Source: Nemertoderma westbladi (taxonomy: Eukaryota; Xenacoelomorpha; Nemertodermatida; Nemertodermatidae). From it: 64,000 nt of DNA. Below the pieces are notes generated by a model, which had not been told where the DNA came from, did no database searches, and worked only from the letters and a program-made list of their open reading frames with translations. The position numbers and the translations under genes are program-made. The stretch lies in the NCBI GenBank assembly GCA_032718475.1, contig JAUCBJ010007798.1, positions 36,081 through 100,080 on the forward strand, read 5' to 3'. Shown piece by piece: positions 10,561-22,385 of this stretch (position 1 is its first letter; every line of letters starts with the position of its first letter).

Positions 10561-11250
10561 TAGTCGAGAGTACATCGACAGCTATTGGAGCGCGAGATAG
10601 TGCATCCGCAACTACATTGTCTTTGCCGTTGATATGCTGAACATCTGTTGTAAACTCAGCAATGAAGGATAAATGACGAGTTTGACGGGGGGAACGTTCA
10701 GCAGCGCTAGCAAAGTCAAAGGTGAGGGGTTTATGGTCAGTGTAGACTGTAAATATTCGTCCTTCTACAAAATGGCAGAAGTGTTTGATCGCAAGGTATA
10801 CAGCTAGCAACTCGCGATCGAATGCGCTGTATTTAATTTCGGCCACTGATAGTTTTCGCGAGAAAAACGCAACGGGACACCACACACCGCCATTAAGTTG
10901 TTCAAGTTTAGCGCCGACAGCTCGATCGGAGGCATCGACGGTGACACTCGTGGAGGTGGACGAGTTGGGGTGGTGGAGGAGAGTTGCAGCGGCAAGGGAA
11001 GACTTGGCGGACTCGAACGAAGTTTGGCACTCGGGAGTCCAAGTTATATCTTTGCCCTTCGACTTGGTTGCCTCATAGAGAGGGTAGAGTTTATCAGCCA
11101 ACCTTGGCATGTAGCAGTGGTAATAGTTTACCATGCCAAGGAATCGCTGGAGGCTGAGGTTGGGGTCCGGGGTTGGGTAGTTCCGGATGGCGGTGACGCA
11201 GTTTTCGAGGGGGGAGAATTCCGGAGACGGTGACTTTTTGGCTGAGGTAG
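10560..11250 (-). pseudogene. pol: Gypsy RT connection and RNase H, largely open
   Basis: The longest intact part of this element; the open frame runs 11134 to 10307 on the minus strand, 275 codons. It begins in the RT connection (MVNYYHCYMPRLA, typical FxNYYRRF-type motif) and continues into RNase H: VTVDASDRAVGA (first catalytic Asp), FDRELLAVYLAIKHF (Glu), YTDHKPLTF (Asp) and KDNVVADALSRAP (last Asp). The catalytic residues appear present. RNase H removes the RNA strand during first-strand synthesis. Flanking RT and integrase are broken. Confidence 0.87.
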
Positions 11251-11740
11251 GTCAATTCGGAAGCCCGAAGACGCACTTGGCGCGGTTTATTACCATTCCG
11301 TTGTCCAATAGGACTTGGCAGAGGTGGTCGATGTGTTCGGCGACGTTTTGACTGGCTACCAGGATGTCGTCGAGGTAGACGAACACAAATGCGATGCCGC
11401 GAAGGAAGCCGTCCATGAGCCGTTGGAATGCCTGAGCAGCGTTCTTAAGCCCAAACGGCATTCGTAAGAACTCCCAAAGGCCGAAGGGAGTGATTATTGC
11501 TGTCTTCCGGGTGTCCTCAGGGGGTATCGGTCGTCCATGGTGGCGTCGTTGAGCCGGCGGTAGTCCCCGCAGGGCCGCCAACCACCGCCAGGTTTCGGGG
11601 CGATGTGGAGCGGGAAGGCCCACGGCGAGTTGAAACGACGGATTATTCCGAGTTTCTGCATCTTGGCGAACTCAGCCTTGGTCACTGCAAGTTTCCCAGT
11701 GTGACGGGATCCAGGAGTTGGCTGTCTGAACCCTGACCGG
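11250..11740 (-). pseudogene. pol: Gypsy RT with motif A deleted
   Basis: Fingers: KMQKLGIIRRFNSPWAFPLH, then PKPGGGWRPCGDYRRLND near 11580. The palm resumes at PEDTRKTAIITPFGLWEF with MPFGLKNAAQAFQRLMD and the YLDD box (motif C) near 11370. Between RYP near 11530 and the PEDT block, about 30 codons normally present in Gypsy RTs are missing, including the motif A aspartate (usual F-x-K-x-D-L). The enzyme would be dead even without the frameshifts. The fingers lie in one frame, the palm in another. Confidence 0.85.
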
Positions 11741-12335
11741 TGTGTTGTTTGGGCTATACGCATCGCCGCGTCCGTAGGCTGCTGAAAGGCTGACGTCTGA
11801 ATATTAAGGCTGAAGGCCGTTTGAATAACTGAGTTTATAGTGCCAGTTGTTGTAATGTCAGAATGTAATAATAGCACGGTAATGACGACGGTTAAAAACT
11901 GTTCCGGTCTCACAACTCTACAGATTCCAACTGAATCACAATCAATAAGTACAACGGTTATATTACCAACACATATTGGTTACTCCTACTGTTCTAAGTG
12001 GCCTGGCCAATGGATGCGTTCCAATCATCTGTTTTCCCGTCCCATCATTGGCTAACCTAATTAATCTCTATCTCGGGACTCCCTGTTGCCACTATCCCCA
12101 ATTGCTAGCCCCTTTGTCCCCTGAGATGGCTTATGGCTTCTCAACTCTGTTTGTGGCTGGCAGTGAGTATTGCCTGAGTTGGTTATTAGGTGACATGATA
12201 TTAATAATGTCACCTTCCCAACTGTAATTGGTAAAAAGCCACTTTCCCCATTTCCCACTGGGTAGTGCAAGGTAATTGAATCCGCTTACACTCAGAGTCG
12301 AGACAACGAGCGTGAGCATATAGAGGAGGTCCCTC
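11741..12335 (-). other. Unassigned spacer between Gypsy protease and RT
   Basis: Family members normally pass from protease to RT within about 100-150 codons of conserved sequence. Here about 600 bp show no such similarity in any minus-strand frame, except a short run just before the RT. Probably an insertion, or a heavily decayed segment. It holds a tandem-like pair of tgacat/gtcacc words near 12190-12215 but no clear TIR. Confidence 0.45.
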
Positions 12336-12339
12336 GGTT

Positions 12340-12790
12340 ACGATGTGGTGTTCCACACAGTGTTTATTTGCCGCGGTGGGATCGAACCTCGGGTTGAGGA
12401 GTTGCTCGCAGGGACCGATGTGGTCGATGTGGATGCCAGCAATAGCGGACGAATAGCAATCGGGATCGCTCTAAAGTTCAACATGAGTTCGATGAGGGAT
12501 CTCCCTGCGAGGTCGATGGCCAACCAGTTGGCGAAGGAGAAATCGGCGTCGAGGATTGGTGTGGTAACGTTGGCAACGTGGAATTCCTGTGTGAAGACGG
12601 TGGAGGTGCATCGACCTCTTACCCCATATGGCGATCGGGCTGCCATTGGCGGCGACCAACGGGGCAGTGGGGACGCAGTTGCGTTTATCGCCGGGCATGG
12701 TGGGGGAAACCGAGACTTCGGCTCCGCAGTCCACCAGATAAGTTTGGCCGCTGTGACGATCCTACACAGTCATCGTCCTCTTCGCATTCT
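12340..12790 (-). pseudogene. pol: Gypsy aspartic protease region, frameshifted
   Basis: On the minus strand, LVDCGAEVSVSPTMPGDKR near 12735 corresponds to the retropepsin active-site block, normally D-T/S-G-A. Here the second residue is Cys. After one frame change comes TTPILDADFSFANWLAIDL, matching the usual ILGADFL flap-distal block, with Asp in place of Gly. The protease would cleave Gag-Pol. The frameshift between the two blocks (about 12570) and the altered residues indicate inactivity. Confidence 0.78.
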
Positions 12791-13586
12791 GGCCGACTGC
12801 GGAGACGTTTAGCGGCCGGCCCCGGCGTTTCCCTGACCGTGAGTTGAGGCCGGTGTGGAAGGAAGAAGGTGGCTGAATCGACAGCCTCTGTAGCTGCAAT
12901 TCTGTGCATCGTTCCCGAACTTCTTATGGAAGGAGCAGAGGTTCGAGTTGGGAGACTGTGTTTACCGGCGGGGGCGGCGTTTCTCTGCACACCGGCGATT
13001 CCAACTCCGATGGGGTCGTTCCGGGTTGCCTCCATAATGCGGTCGGCATCAGTGGCCAGACATCGAGGTCCACGGTGTTCGAACCGACAAGGACGCATTG
13101 GACTTCGGACGGAAGTTGTGCGAGGAAGAGCACCCGGAAGAGTGTCTCCGGGTCAGTGTTGAGGGACCTCATGTGGCGCAGGAGGCCCGTTGGTTGGCGG
13201 TCTCCGAGTCCAGAAAGAGATAAAAGTTCGTTATCTTTCTGGACATGAGTTTTACTGAAAGCAGCGATGAGGGTGCACTTCAGGGTCTCATACTGATCTC
13301 CTGCCGGCGGATTGAGGAGGATGGGCCTGACTTCCTTCGCCAATACGTTGTCAAGTGCAGCGACCACATGGTGGAATTTTGTCGAGTCCGCTGTGATGTT
13401 GAGGGTCACGAACTGCAACTTGACTTGGGAGAACCAGATCTCAGGGTTCTCGGTCCAGAACGTGGAGAGTTTTACCAACACGGCGTTGATTGTGTTGCCG
13501 GCGGTGGTTGCGGTACCGGCAGCAGTGGGAAGGAGACCTTGTATGGCCGTGGCCAGGGCGGCAATATCCTCAGCGGCGAGAGGCAT
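12790..13586 (-). pseudogene. gag: Gypsy Gag, broken
   Basis: Starts at ATG 13586 (MPLAAEDIAALATAIQGLLP). It contains capsid-type sequence: FWTENPEIWFSQVKLQFVT, then FHHVVAALDNVLAKEVRPIL and GDRQPTGLLRHM. Such Gags assemble the virus-like particle. After about residue 150 the frame is lost, and the downstream part (ADADRIMEAT-like) continues in another frame to about 12790. No CCHC zinc knuckle was found before the protease, so it is lost or naturally absent. The start lies about 40 bp inside the LTR, consistent with a short leader. Confidence 0.8.
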
Positions 13587-13627
13587 TTTCCTATACCAGT
13601 AGTTTTAGTTTAGGCTGGGTCACCAGA

Positions 13628-13880
13628 TTAGCGTCACGCTAATTCGCAAACATAATATTGTGGGTAGTTTAATGATATTATATTTTCGTATTAATATTCA
13701 ATAACTGAATAATGCGATGACATATGTCACATAGATAGGCGTACAATACAGCAGTACCGGTAGTATATGGTTAATTTGTACAAGCTGCTTGTCCGCGAGT
13801 CAGTACTCAGATAACTGTGTATATCTGGCAACCACGTAAACAATAATATTGTAAATGTCCATTACCTGGCGAACGCCACA
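13628..13880 (-). repeat. 5' LTR of the Gypsy element (intact)
   Basis: 253 bp. It matches the two halves of the left LTR. On the minus strand it starts TGTGGCGTTCGCC and ends GCGTGACGCTAA. Just inside, TCTGGTGACCC marks the leader start. Flanked by ATAC at 13881-13884, as at the far end. Confidence 0.85.
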
Positions 13881-13916
13881 ATACATTTCGCTACATACAG
13901 ACATTACAATACATAC

Positions 13917-14618
13917 AAGGTCGGTAGAAGGTAATCAACCAATGGCGACCTACTGCTAAGACGCTTGTAGGAGTTGCGACCACAAGCGGTTTACTCCCGC
14001 AACTAAAAGATATCTAACTAAAAGATAAGAGAACCCTCCAGGAGAAATAAACAAAAAGTGGAGAAACAGCATGATCAACTGCGAGGCATACAGCTCGTTC
14101 AACCTAATTGGTTCGGACCACAGAATTGTGACTGCAGAGATCAGACTCAGTTTGAGAGCCAGCAAATGACTGGGAGAAACTCAGAACTGACAATGCTGTA
14201 AAGTATGCTTACACAGTAGAAGTTCAAAACCGCTTTGAAGCACTTTAGTCAATGGATGAAGACCAATCCACCGATTCAATATACCAGAATATAATAACAG
14301 CCCACAAGGAATCAGCTAAGAGGCATATCCCTCAGAAACCCAAACGAAAACAGTATGTGCCATGGCAAAACTCTGAGGTTATTTGAAGAGAGAAGATCTT
14401 AAGATAGCCTACAAAGTTAAAACCGAACAACCAACAACTGAAAACATTAACAAGGTTGAGAAAGCTAAGGACGATCTTAAATTGGACTACAACATCAGCC
14501 AGGAAAAGTACATACATACATACAGCACACATACAGCAACAATCAAGACTTAGCTGGTAAACTGTAAATGAGGTATCTGGTCGGAAAAGTTGTGCAAAGG
14601 GGCGCCTCAAAGCCGATA
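13917..14618 (+). pseudogene. LINE B copy 1, 5' fragment (endonuclease mostly deleted)
   Basis: Starts with the B 5' UTR word aaggtaatcaaccaatggcg and continues to gagaaccctccaggagaaata (14044). It then jumps to the end of the APE domain (AACAAAAAGTGGAGAAACAGC, corresponding to NKKWRNSMINCEAYSSF). Most of the endonuclease is therefore deleted. SDHR-type sequence (IGSDHRIVTAEIRLSLRAS) is present. In-frame stops near 14166, 14247 and 14385 and a (CATA)-rich deletion near 14510 mark decay. The fragment ends at gccgata where LINE A is inserted. Confidence 0.82.
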
Positions 14619-15440
14619 CTACTAGGATCGGCATGCTGCATTGCAGCTGCATTTTTAAGAATGCTGTGCCGGCTTGTCGACAAAATTGCGCCGCTACAAC
14701 TCCCTATCACCCATGACATTTGCTAGATCATCTGCATCTTCAAGGCCAGTGTCCTTTAAGATGCATCTCAAGAAAGTCATGGGCTGTTCACCATTCTTAT
14801 TCACTCCAGAGGCTGCCAAAGTACAAGATTATACACTGGCTGGTCCTCACGGCGATAGCAATGTCCTGCAAAGCGGAGGCGAATTTGTTCTAGTGTCAAG
14901 CTTGGGGGAACCAATGAACACCTCCAATGTTATATAGTGTCTGGTTGGAGATGTGTGCATTGTACTTGACACAATGAACCCGGGGTAGCATTCTTGTGAA
15001 TGTGCCATCCAGAGATTTGGTGTCCTCAGCAGTTAGAGCCCAGCATGGACTCCCGTAGAGGAGTACTGGAACTACTGCTGCTCTAAATAATCGGACCTTA
15101 AGTTTCCGATTAATTCTCGGTGACTTCCAAATCCTGGAAAGCCTATTCACGGCTAACCATGCCTTTCCCTTACGTATTCGAAGGTCCTCACCTGACTTCC
15201 GGATCCATGATCCCAGGTAACAGAAGTCGTCCACATGCTCAAGCATACCATCCTTTGAGCTTATGCTCATCCGATCAGAGACTTGCTGAGGACTTTCAAA
15301 GTTAACTGTCAAAATTTTTGTCTTTCTGGAGTTAATAAAAAGACCAAAACTAGAAGCAGCATGTTCTAATGAGCTGAGGAGCCGTTGGGCTCCCGCTAAT
15401 GATTCTGAGAGTACTCCTACGTCATCAGCAAAGTCTAGAT

Positions 15441-16248
15441 GGTTGATAATAAGCTATCCATTCACTACGGTAAAACTGAAAGTATTTTGTTTGGTTCCAA
15501 AAGAAAGTTAAAGAAGGTAACTAAGTTTGAAGTCACTAGTAATGGACATAAGATTGAAAATAAAAAGGAAGTTAAATATTTAGGCGCCACATTTACTTAA
15601 CTTAGATAGTAGAGTTAAGCAGCTACGCCTTAACCATGTGCATAAAGTGTATAATGGTAAATGTCCCAATTACCTAAAACAAAAATTCAACAGAGTACGC
15701 GATACACACTCTTACAGTACCAGAGCTAGTGCTTCAAACTTCTACCTCCCGAATTGTAAATCCTTTGAATCTGATACTTTCTTTTTTAACGGCATAAAAA
15801 ATTGGAACGCTCTGCCTAATGAAATTAAAAACCTAAATAATCAACATTCTTTTAAATCTGCAGTTAAATCTCATCTCCGTGTGCAATGTAAAAATAGGTA
15901 CAATAGTCCTACAGTAAGTTATTAGTTTATTAATTATTTACTATTTATACTGTAATTACGTTTTATAATAAATTGTTCCGTACATTACATCTTTATCGTT
16001 GAGTCGGGCATTGTCACGCTCTCGGTAAAGTTGTACATGTACATAGTGTAATTACGTTTTATATTGGTTTTAGGTTAGCGTAGTGTAATATTGTATTTGT
16101 AACCAAGTAACATAAAGGACCCCCTTGGAAATAAGCTGCAAAGCTTTAGGGGTAATCCTATATGTTATGTTGGACAATACCTTTATACCGGTACATTGTT
16201 TGGTGTATTTGTTATTGTTTTTACATAATGTATAAATAAATCTATCTA
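15441..16248 (+). mobile_element. CR1/L2-like LINE D fragment, plus orientation
   Basis: 5'-truncated 3' end of a different LINE. It begins with KLSIHYGKTESILFGSKRK, the block just after the YADD box in CR1/L2-type RTs, then has an internal deletion near 15598. It continues with the C-terminal YLPNCKSFESDTFFFNGIKNWNALP block and ends in (TCTA)n. The target tctagat appears at 15434-15440 and 16249-16255. Removing D restores continuous LINE A sequence across its FADD box. Confidence 0.85.
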
Positions 16249-16985
16249 TCTAGATCAGTTAGGTACTTGGCAGGATTTCCTCGACTTCTGGAGCCAGTAG
16301 GTGGAGTTATCATCACCCCATCATCATTATGATGATCTAAGGACATGCGTAGAACATAGTCAACCACAATAATGAACAAGAATGGTGCACGTGTGTCTCC
16401 TTGGAGGACGCCCCATAACACTTCAAATGGTTCTGTGTCACCGTCAACAGTAGACACAAATGTTGTCGAACCATCGTATACTGATCTGATTGCTGCAATA
16501 ATTTCATCAGGAATCCCATATAATGAAAGTATGCTGAACATACGTGAGCGAGAGACTGAATCAAAGGCCTTGAAGAAGTCAACAAAGATAACAGCCAGAT
16601 GCCTGTCTTTCTTTTTTAATAATTCTTCAATTATCCTTCTAAGTGCCAAAATGGGCTCCATGGTCCCACGACCTTTACGGAACCCATTCTGATTTCCACG
16701 GAGCAGTCTCTCAATGGGATCCCTGATGCGATTTAATAGAATCCTATTGTATAGCTTTGCAGCAATCGAGATCAATGAGATTCCCCGAAAAGAACCATAG
16801 AGTGTTAGGTTGCCCTTCTTGGGAACTGGCTCCAACTTATTTGTTTTCATTTCTTGTGGGACTCTTGTTGTTCGGTACATGTCTACTATGATGGGATAGA
16901 TGAGCTTTAAACACTCAGGTATTTTAAAGACCTCAGGGGGAACACCATCTACTCCACTGGCACGATTGGTCTTAATGCTCTTTGC

Positions 16986-17473
16986 TAGATAGATAGATAG
17001 ATAGATTTATTTATACATTATGTAAAAAACAATAACAAATACACCAAACAATGTACCGGTATAAAGGTATTGTCCAACATAACATATAGGATTACCCCTA
17101 AAGCCTTGCAGCTTATTTCCAAGGGGGTCCTTTATGTTACTTGGTTACAAATACAATATTACACTACGCTAACCTAAAACCAATATAAAACGTAATTACA
17201 CTATGTACATGTACAACTTTACCGAGAGCGTGACAATGTCAGACTCAATGATAAAGATGTAATGTACAGAACAATTTATTATAAAACGTAATTACAATAT
17301 AAATAGTAAAATTTAGGTTTTTAATTTCATTAGGCAGAGCGTTCCAATTTTTAATGCCATTAAAAAAGAAAGTATCAGATTCAAAGGATTTACAATTCGG
17401 GAGGTAGAAGTTTGAAGCACTAGCTCTGGTACTGTAAGAGTGTGTATCGCGTACTCTGTTGAATTTTTGTTGG
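16986..17473 (-). mobile_element. CR1/L2-like LINE D fragment, minus orientation
   Basis: Second D copy in the same LINE A, opposite in orientation to the first. The tail (TAGA)n starts at 16986. The coding remnant (KFNRVRDTHSYSTRASASN...) starts near 17470. About 100 bp present in the other copy (end of ORF and early 3' UTR) are missing between aaacctaaat and tactatttat. Target tttgc occurs at 16981-16985 and 17474-17478. The shared 3' UTR is nearly identical, so both insertions are of similar age. Confidence 0.85.
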
Positions 17474-18726
17474 TTTGCAGCAGCCTTCACTTCTGCAAAG
17501 GAGATATCGCCAATGGGAATATCTGGGAGTACAGACTCAGACACTTTTACTTCTATAAAGTTATCAGGCAATACCCTGTCATTATTGAGGAGCTTTTCAA
17601 AGTGGGCTTTCCAACCATTGAGGCGATCGGCTGGTGATTCAGCCTTAACCTTGGTGGTTGGTTGGCTTTTCCGCCCAGTAAGCAGATTGATCGATCTCCA
17701 TGCCTGGGATGATTGCCTGCTGTCGTCAGCATCATTGATGGCATCAACCTGTTGGTTTATTAGCTCTTGTAGATTAACAGAGTACTGCCTGTTCAGGGAC
17801 CTAGATGCAGCCTTAACTGCATTCTTGGCCGCTGTAGTCTGTTTGAGTCGGGTCTCTTTCTGCGCCTTATGAAGGTCATTTCGGCACTTCTGAATTTTGT
17901 TGTCAGTCCAGGGGGCCCTTTTCCTGTTTCGAGGGTATACAGGAACTGTTTCTGCAGCTGCTAACTTAACTGCTTCTGTAAAGGCAGTATAGCCCTCACA
18001 GTGATCTGCCGCCTCAGAGGCAAGAACCTCATACCTGTTGCTCAGCTGTAGTGTGAAGCTGGATCTCACACTTGGCTGTTGCAACAGAGAGGACCAGTCA
18101 TGCCGCGGCAAGGCAGATTTCCTTGTTCTGCTAACACGCAGACTAAGTCTTACCTTGGCCACAATAAGGCGGTGATCACTGGAAAAGGGTCGAAGTGTAA
18201 ATGCATTACAGTCTTGTATCTAGAGCTCCTTTATTTCCTACGAAACAGAATATGGTCTATCTGGGACTTGTGACCACTGGGTCCACTATGAGTCCATAGC
18301 TTTCCAGTTCGCTTCTTGAACTGGGTTCCAGCCGAAAACAATCCATTTCCCGAGATAAAATCCTGAAGATGGACGGAATTTCGTTTAACACTATTGCTAT
18401 AGACCCAGGGCGATGTAGGTGATTGATGTAGACTTGCATTAAAGTCTCCCAGGAATGTTAAGAATGGATGCTGATCCACTCCATCAGTAGCTTCTTGAAG
18501 ATTATGGTAGAAATTTTCCACCTCCTCTACAGGGGCAACACTAGTTGGAGAGTAGCACACAATCAGAACCACCTTAGGAAACTTCTTAGCCAGTCTTCCA
18601 GAACATGAGAAGTGACAACGGATGATGCGGTTAGAGATTTGGTCTATTTTGTCCAATGCTGCATGTGCAGTTGGATTCATCAATAGACCAATTCCACCAT
18701 TGCCACTATCATCTGCTGAAGCGAGG

Positions 18727-19947
18727 GCCGATAGTCCTGAAGATAGTCAAAGCCAATAGTCCTGATGAACGTGTTGGGAAGTGGAAAAATCACTTCAGCA
18801 ACTTGCTTGGGCAGCCACCAAACATCGAGGTCAGCCCTACAAGGGAAATATATGACAAGACACTACCTATAGAAACAGGGGACTTCACACCTGCCTGCTA
18901 AATAGACCATTATTGAATGTTTGCAACCGGATGTTAAAAGGGGAAAAGCCACCACCAATTTGGACTAAAGGTCAACTAAAGCCTCTCCACAAGAAAGGAG
19001 ACCTCGGCATACCAACAAACTATCGTGGGATCTTTCTGCTTGTGGTAGCTGCCAAAATATACAATAAAATGATTCTATATAGGATTAGGCCTCACCTAGA
19101 GAAACTACTGCGTAAGAGCCAAAACGGATTTCGACCAAGTAGATCAACAATAGCTCAGATACTTGCACTACGGAGACTGATTGAAGGAATTAAGTCAAAT
19201 AATCTCCCCGCAGTCATGACTTTTGTGGACTTCAAGAAGGCATTCGACCATCCATAGAGGTAAAATGCTTGAAATCCTAAGAGCTAATGGAATACCAGAA
19301 GTAATTGTTGCTGGCATTTGATTGTTATGTTGTGACACAGAAGCGCAGGTACTCTCATCAGATGGTGAAACTGAGTTTTTCTCAATCCTGGCTGGCATAC
19401 TGCAAGGTGACACATTAGCACCATTACTATTTGTAATTGTGCTGGATTACGCAATGAGGACGGCCACAAAGGGTGAAGAACTGGGATTCACACTTCAAGA
19501 ACGCAGAAGTAGTAGATATCCGGCAACTACAGTCACAGACACCAACTTTGCGGATGACATCGCCCTGCTCTCTAATACCCTAGCAGATGCACAGCTTTTA
19601 CTAAATAAAGTGGAGAGGGCTGCTAAGGAGGTTGGATTGCATATAAATGCTACAAAGACCGAATTCATGACCTATGGGCCATTGGGCCAATTCATGACCA
19701 TACTTAATGTTGATGGAAACTTGACAACCATTGATAATAATCAACTAAGGAAGGTCGATGACTTCCAGTACCTTGGATCATGGATAGAGAGTAGCAAAAA
19801 GGACATAGAAGTTAGGAAAGCAAAGGCTTGGGTAGCTCTATAAAAAATGGGTACCATCTGGAAATCAGATCTCTCCAGGCACCTGAAGACTAAGTTCTTT
19901 CGAGCCACAGTGGAAAGTGTATTTTTATATGGGGGTGAGACCTGGAC
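18727..19947 (+). pseudogene. LINE B copy 1, 3' continuation (RT, damaged)
   Basis: B resumes after the LINE A insertion, with a short repeat of atagtcctga at the junction (18731-18770). The RT runs through LKPLHKKGDLGIPTNYRGI and motif A FVDFKKAFD, where 1 bp is lost at about 19250. Motif B is GILQGDTLAPLLFV and motif C NFADDIALLSNT near 19550. About 100 bp near 18890 are deleted compared with other B copies. A TAA replaces a codon near 19842. It ends at gagacctggac, where another LINE A begins; the B C-terminus and tail are not found beyond it. Confidence 0.83.
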
Positions 19948-20654
19948 TACTACTACTACTAGGATCGGCATGCTGCATTGCAGCTGCATTTTTAAGAATG
20001 CTATGCCGGCTTGTCAACAAAATTGCACCGCCACAACTCCCTATCACCCATGACATTTGCTAGATCATCCGCATCTTCAAGGCCAGTGTCCTTTAAGATG
20101 CGTCTCAAGAAAGTCATGGGCTGTCCACCATGCTTATTCACTCCATGAGGCTGCCAAAGTACAAGATTATGCACTGGCTGGTCCTCACGGCGAAAGCAAT
20201 GTCCTGCAAAGCGGAGGCGATTTTGTTCTAGTGTCAAGCTTGGGGGAACCAATGAGACACCTCCAATGTTATATAGTGTCTGGTTGGAGATGTGTGCATT
20301 GAACTTGACACAATGAACCCGGCGAAGCATTCTTGTGAATGTGCCGTCCAGAGATTTGGTGTCCTCAGCAGTTAGAGCCCAGCATGGACTCCCGTAGAGG
20401 AGTACTGGAACTACTGCTGCTCTAAATAATCGGACCTTAAGTTTCCGATTAATTCTCGGTGACTTCCAAATCCTGGAAAGCCTATTCAAGGCTGCCCATG
20501 CCTTTCCCTTACGTATTCGAAGGTCCTCACCTGACTTCTGGATCCATGATCATGACATGCTCAAGCATACCATCCTTTGAGCTTATGCTCATCCGATCAG
20601 AGACTTGCTGAGGAACTCCAAAGTTAACTGTCAAAATTTTGGTCAAATATTCTG

Positions 20655-22385
20655 TCAAAATATAAAGTTATCAGGCAATACCCTGTCATTATTGAGGAGC
20701 TTTTCAAAGTGGGCTTTCCAACCATTGAGGCGATCGGCTGGTGATTCAGCCTTAACCTTGGTGGTTGGTTGGCTTTTCCGCCCAGTAAGCAGATTGATCG
20801 ATTTCCATGCCTGGGATGATTGCCTGCTGTCGTCAGCATCATTGATGGCATCAACCTGTTGGTTTATTAGCTCCTGTAGATTAACAGAGTACTGCCTGTT
20901 CAGGGACCTAGATGCAGCTTTAACTGCATTCTTGGCCGCTGTAGTCTGTTTGAGTCGGGACTCTTTCTGCGCCTTATGAAGGTCATTTCGGCACTTCTGA
21001 ATTTTGTTGTCAGTCCAGGGGGCCCTTTTCCTGTTTCGAGGGTATACAGGAACTGTTTCTGCAGCTGCTAACTTAACTGCTTCTGTAAAGGCAGTATAGC
21101 CCTCACAGTGATCTGCCGCCTCAGAGGCAAGAGCCTCATACCTGTTGCTCAGCTGTAGTGTGAAGCTGGATCTCACACTTGGCTGTTGCAACAGAGAGGA
21201 CCAGTCATGCCGTGGCAAGGCAGATTTCGTTGTTCTGCTAGCACGCAGACTAAGTCTTACCTTGGCCACAATAAGGCGGTGATCACTGGAGAAGGGTCGA
21301 AGTGTAAATGCATTACAGTCTTGTATAGAGCTCCTGTATTTCCTACGAAACAGAATATGGTCTATCTGGGACTTGTGACCACTGGGTCCACTATGAGTCC
21401 ATAGCTTTCCAGTTCGCTTCTTGAACTGGGTTCCAGCCGAAAACAATCCATTTCCAGAGATAAAATCCTGAAGATGGACAGAATTTCGGTTAACACTATT
21501 GCTATAGACCCAGGGCGATGTAGGTGATTGATGCAGACTTGCATTAAAGTCTCCCAGGAATGTTAAGAATGCATGCTGATCCACTCCATCAGTTGCTGCT
21601 TGTAGATTGTGGTAGAAATTTTCCACCTCCTCTACAGGGGCAACACTAGTTGGAGAGTAGCACACAATCAGAACCACCTTAGGAAACTTCGTAGCCAGTC
21701 TTCCAGAACATGAGAAGTGGCAACGGATGATGCGGTTAGAGATTTGGTCTATTTTGTCCAATGCTGCATGTGCAGTTGGATTCATCAATAGACCAATTCC
21801 ACCATTGCCATTATCATCTGCTGACGCGAGGGCGAGTCGCCAACCGCCCCCCATGTCCTTAATCAGAACCTCATCAGTCTGTCCAGTCTGCATTCGGTGC
21901 TCTTGAACACCCACTGCGCTAAGAGAAAGCTTATCTGCCAAGGCAGTCAGCTCACCTTGTCGCATTGGGGACCCGAGTGTTAGGGTGTTTACTGAGGCTA
22001 GTCTAGTGACTTGCCTCAGATTCACCAATGGCTTTGTTGGTCGGGGTGGAACATGAGAGTAGCCTCCAACTCCAGAATCCCTCTCCCCATCACAATCTGG
22101 CCTTCCTGGTGACCCAGGGTTTGGGCCAGAAAGGTCATCAGGAAAGGGACTCAAAGAATTGTTGGCTGCTCTCTCTCCAGTAGGGGGTGAGACAGGCAGC
22201 CGGTCAGGAGTTAACTGACGCCTGTGAGGCCGATTGTGTCCGGTAATTCCACTGGCCTCTAGTGGCCGGACCTCCGCATTGCTAATGTAATCCATAGTGG
22301 GGGTTGGGGGGTGCTTTTTTGCCGAGTCAGCTCTCGGGGCAAATACCACACCCTGGTTTGCCATTCCACAGGGTGGGTGTCGCAA
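20655..22385 (-). pseudogene. LINE A APE endonuclease plus linker, RT lost
   Basis: An open frame of about 576 codons. An N-terminal Pro/Ser-rich stretch is followed by an APE-type endonuclease: AVGVQEHRM (catalytic Glu), GGIGLLM, VCYSPTS, FLGDFNAS (Asp/Asn), QIDHILFRRK and FSSDHRLIVAKV (final Asp-His). All motifs expected of an APE fold are visible. The domain nicks target DNA to prime reverse transcription. The linker then ends abruptly at the RT deletion. This is the best endonuclease of family A in the window. Start uncertain: ATG at 22296 (MDYISNAEV on the minus strand) is likely. Confidence 0.85.

Larger units (their letters stand above)
6750..13880 (-). mobile_element. Ty3/Gypsy LTR retrotransposon, degenerate, with insertion in its 3' LTR
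   Basis: Reading on the minus strand: 5' LTR (13628-13880), gag, protease, RT, RNase H, integrase and 3' LTR (9193 back to 6750, interrupted at 6851-9030). The order PR-RT-RH-IN is Ty3/Gypsy. LTRs start TGTGGCG and end near GACGCTAA. An ATAC flank is present at 6745-6748 and 13881-13884, a likely 4-bp target-site duplication. TGGTGACCC just inside the 5' LTR is a plausible primer-binding region. Multiple frameshifts, stops and deletions make it inactive. Confidence 0.88.
14619..18726 (-). mobile_element. LINE A copy 3, inserted in LINE B, carrying two D insertions
   Basis: Minus-strand A element. Its 3' tail (ctactagg...) abuts B at 14619 and it is 5'-truncated in the endonuclease at about 18726. 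The 7-bp gccgata at 14612-14618 recurs at 18727-18733 as target-site duplication, after which B resumes. Three coding blocks survive: 18683-17480 (late EN and linker), 16980-16256 (RT fingers to motif B) and 15433-14660 (after FADD to the C-terminus), separated by D copies. The endonuclease keeps FLGDFNA and QIDHI, but a 2-bp insertion near 18220 shifts the frame. Confidence 0.88.
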
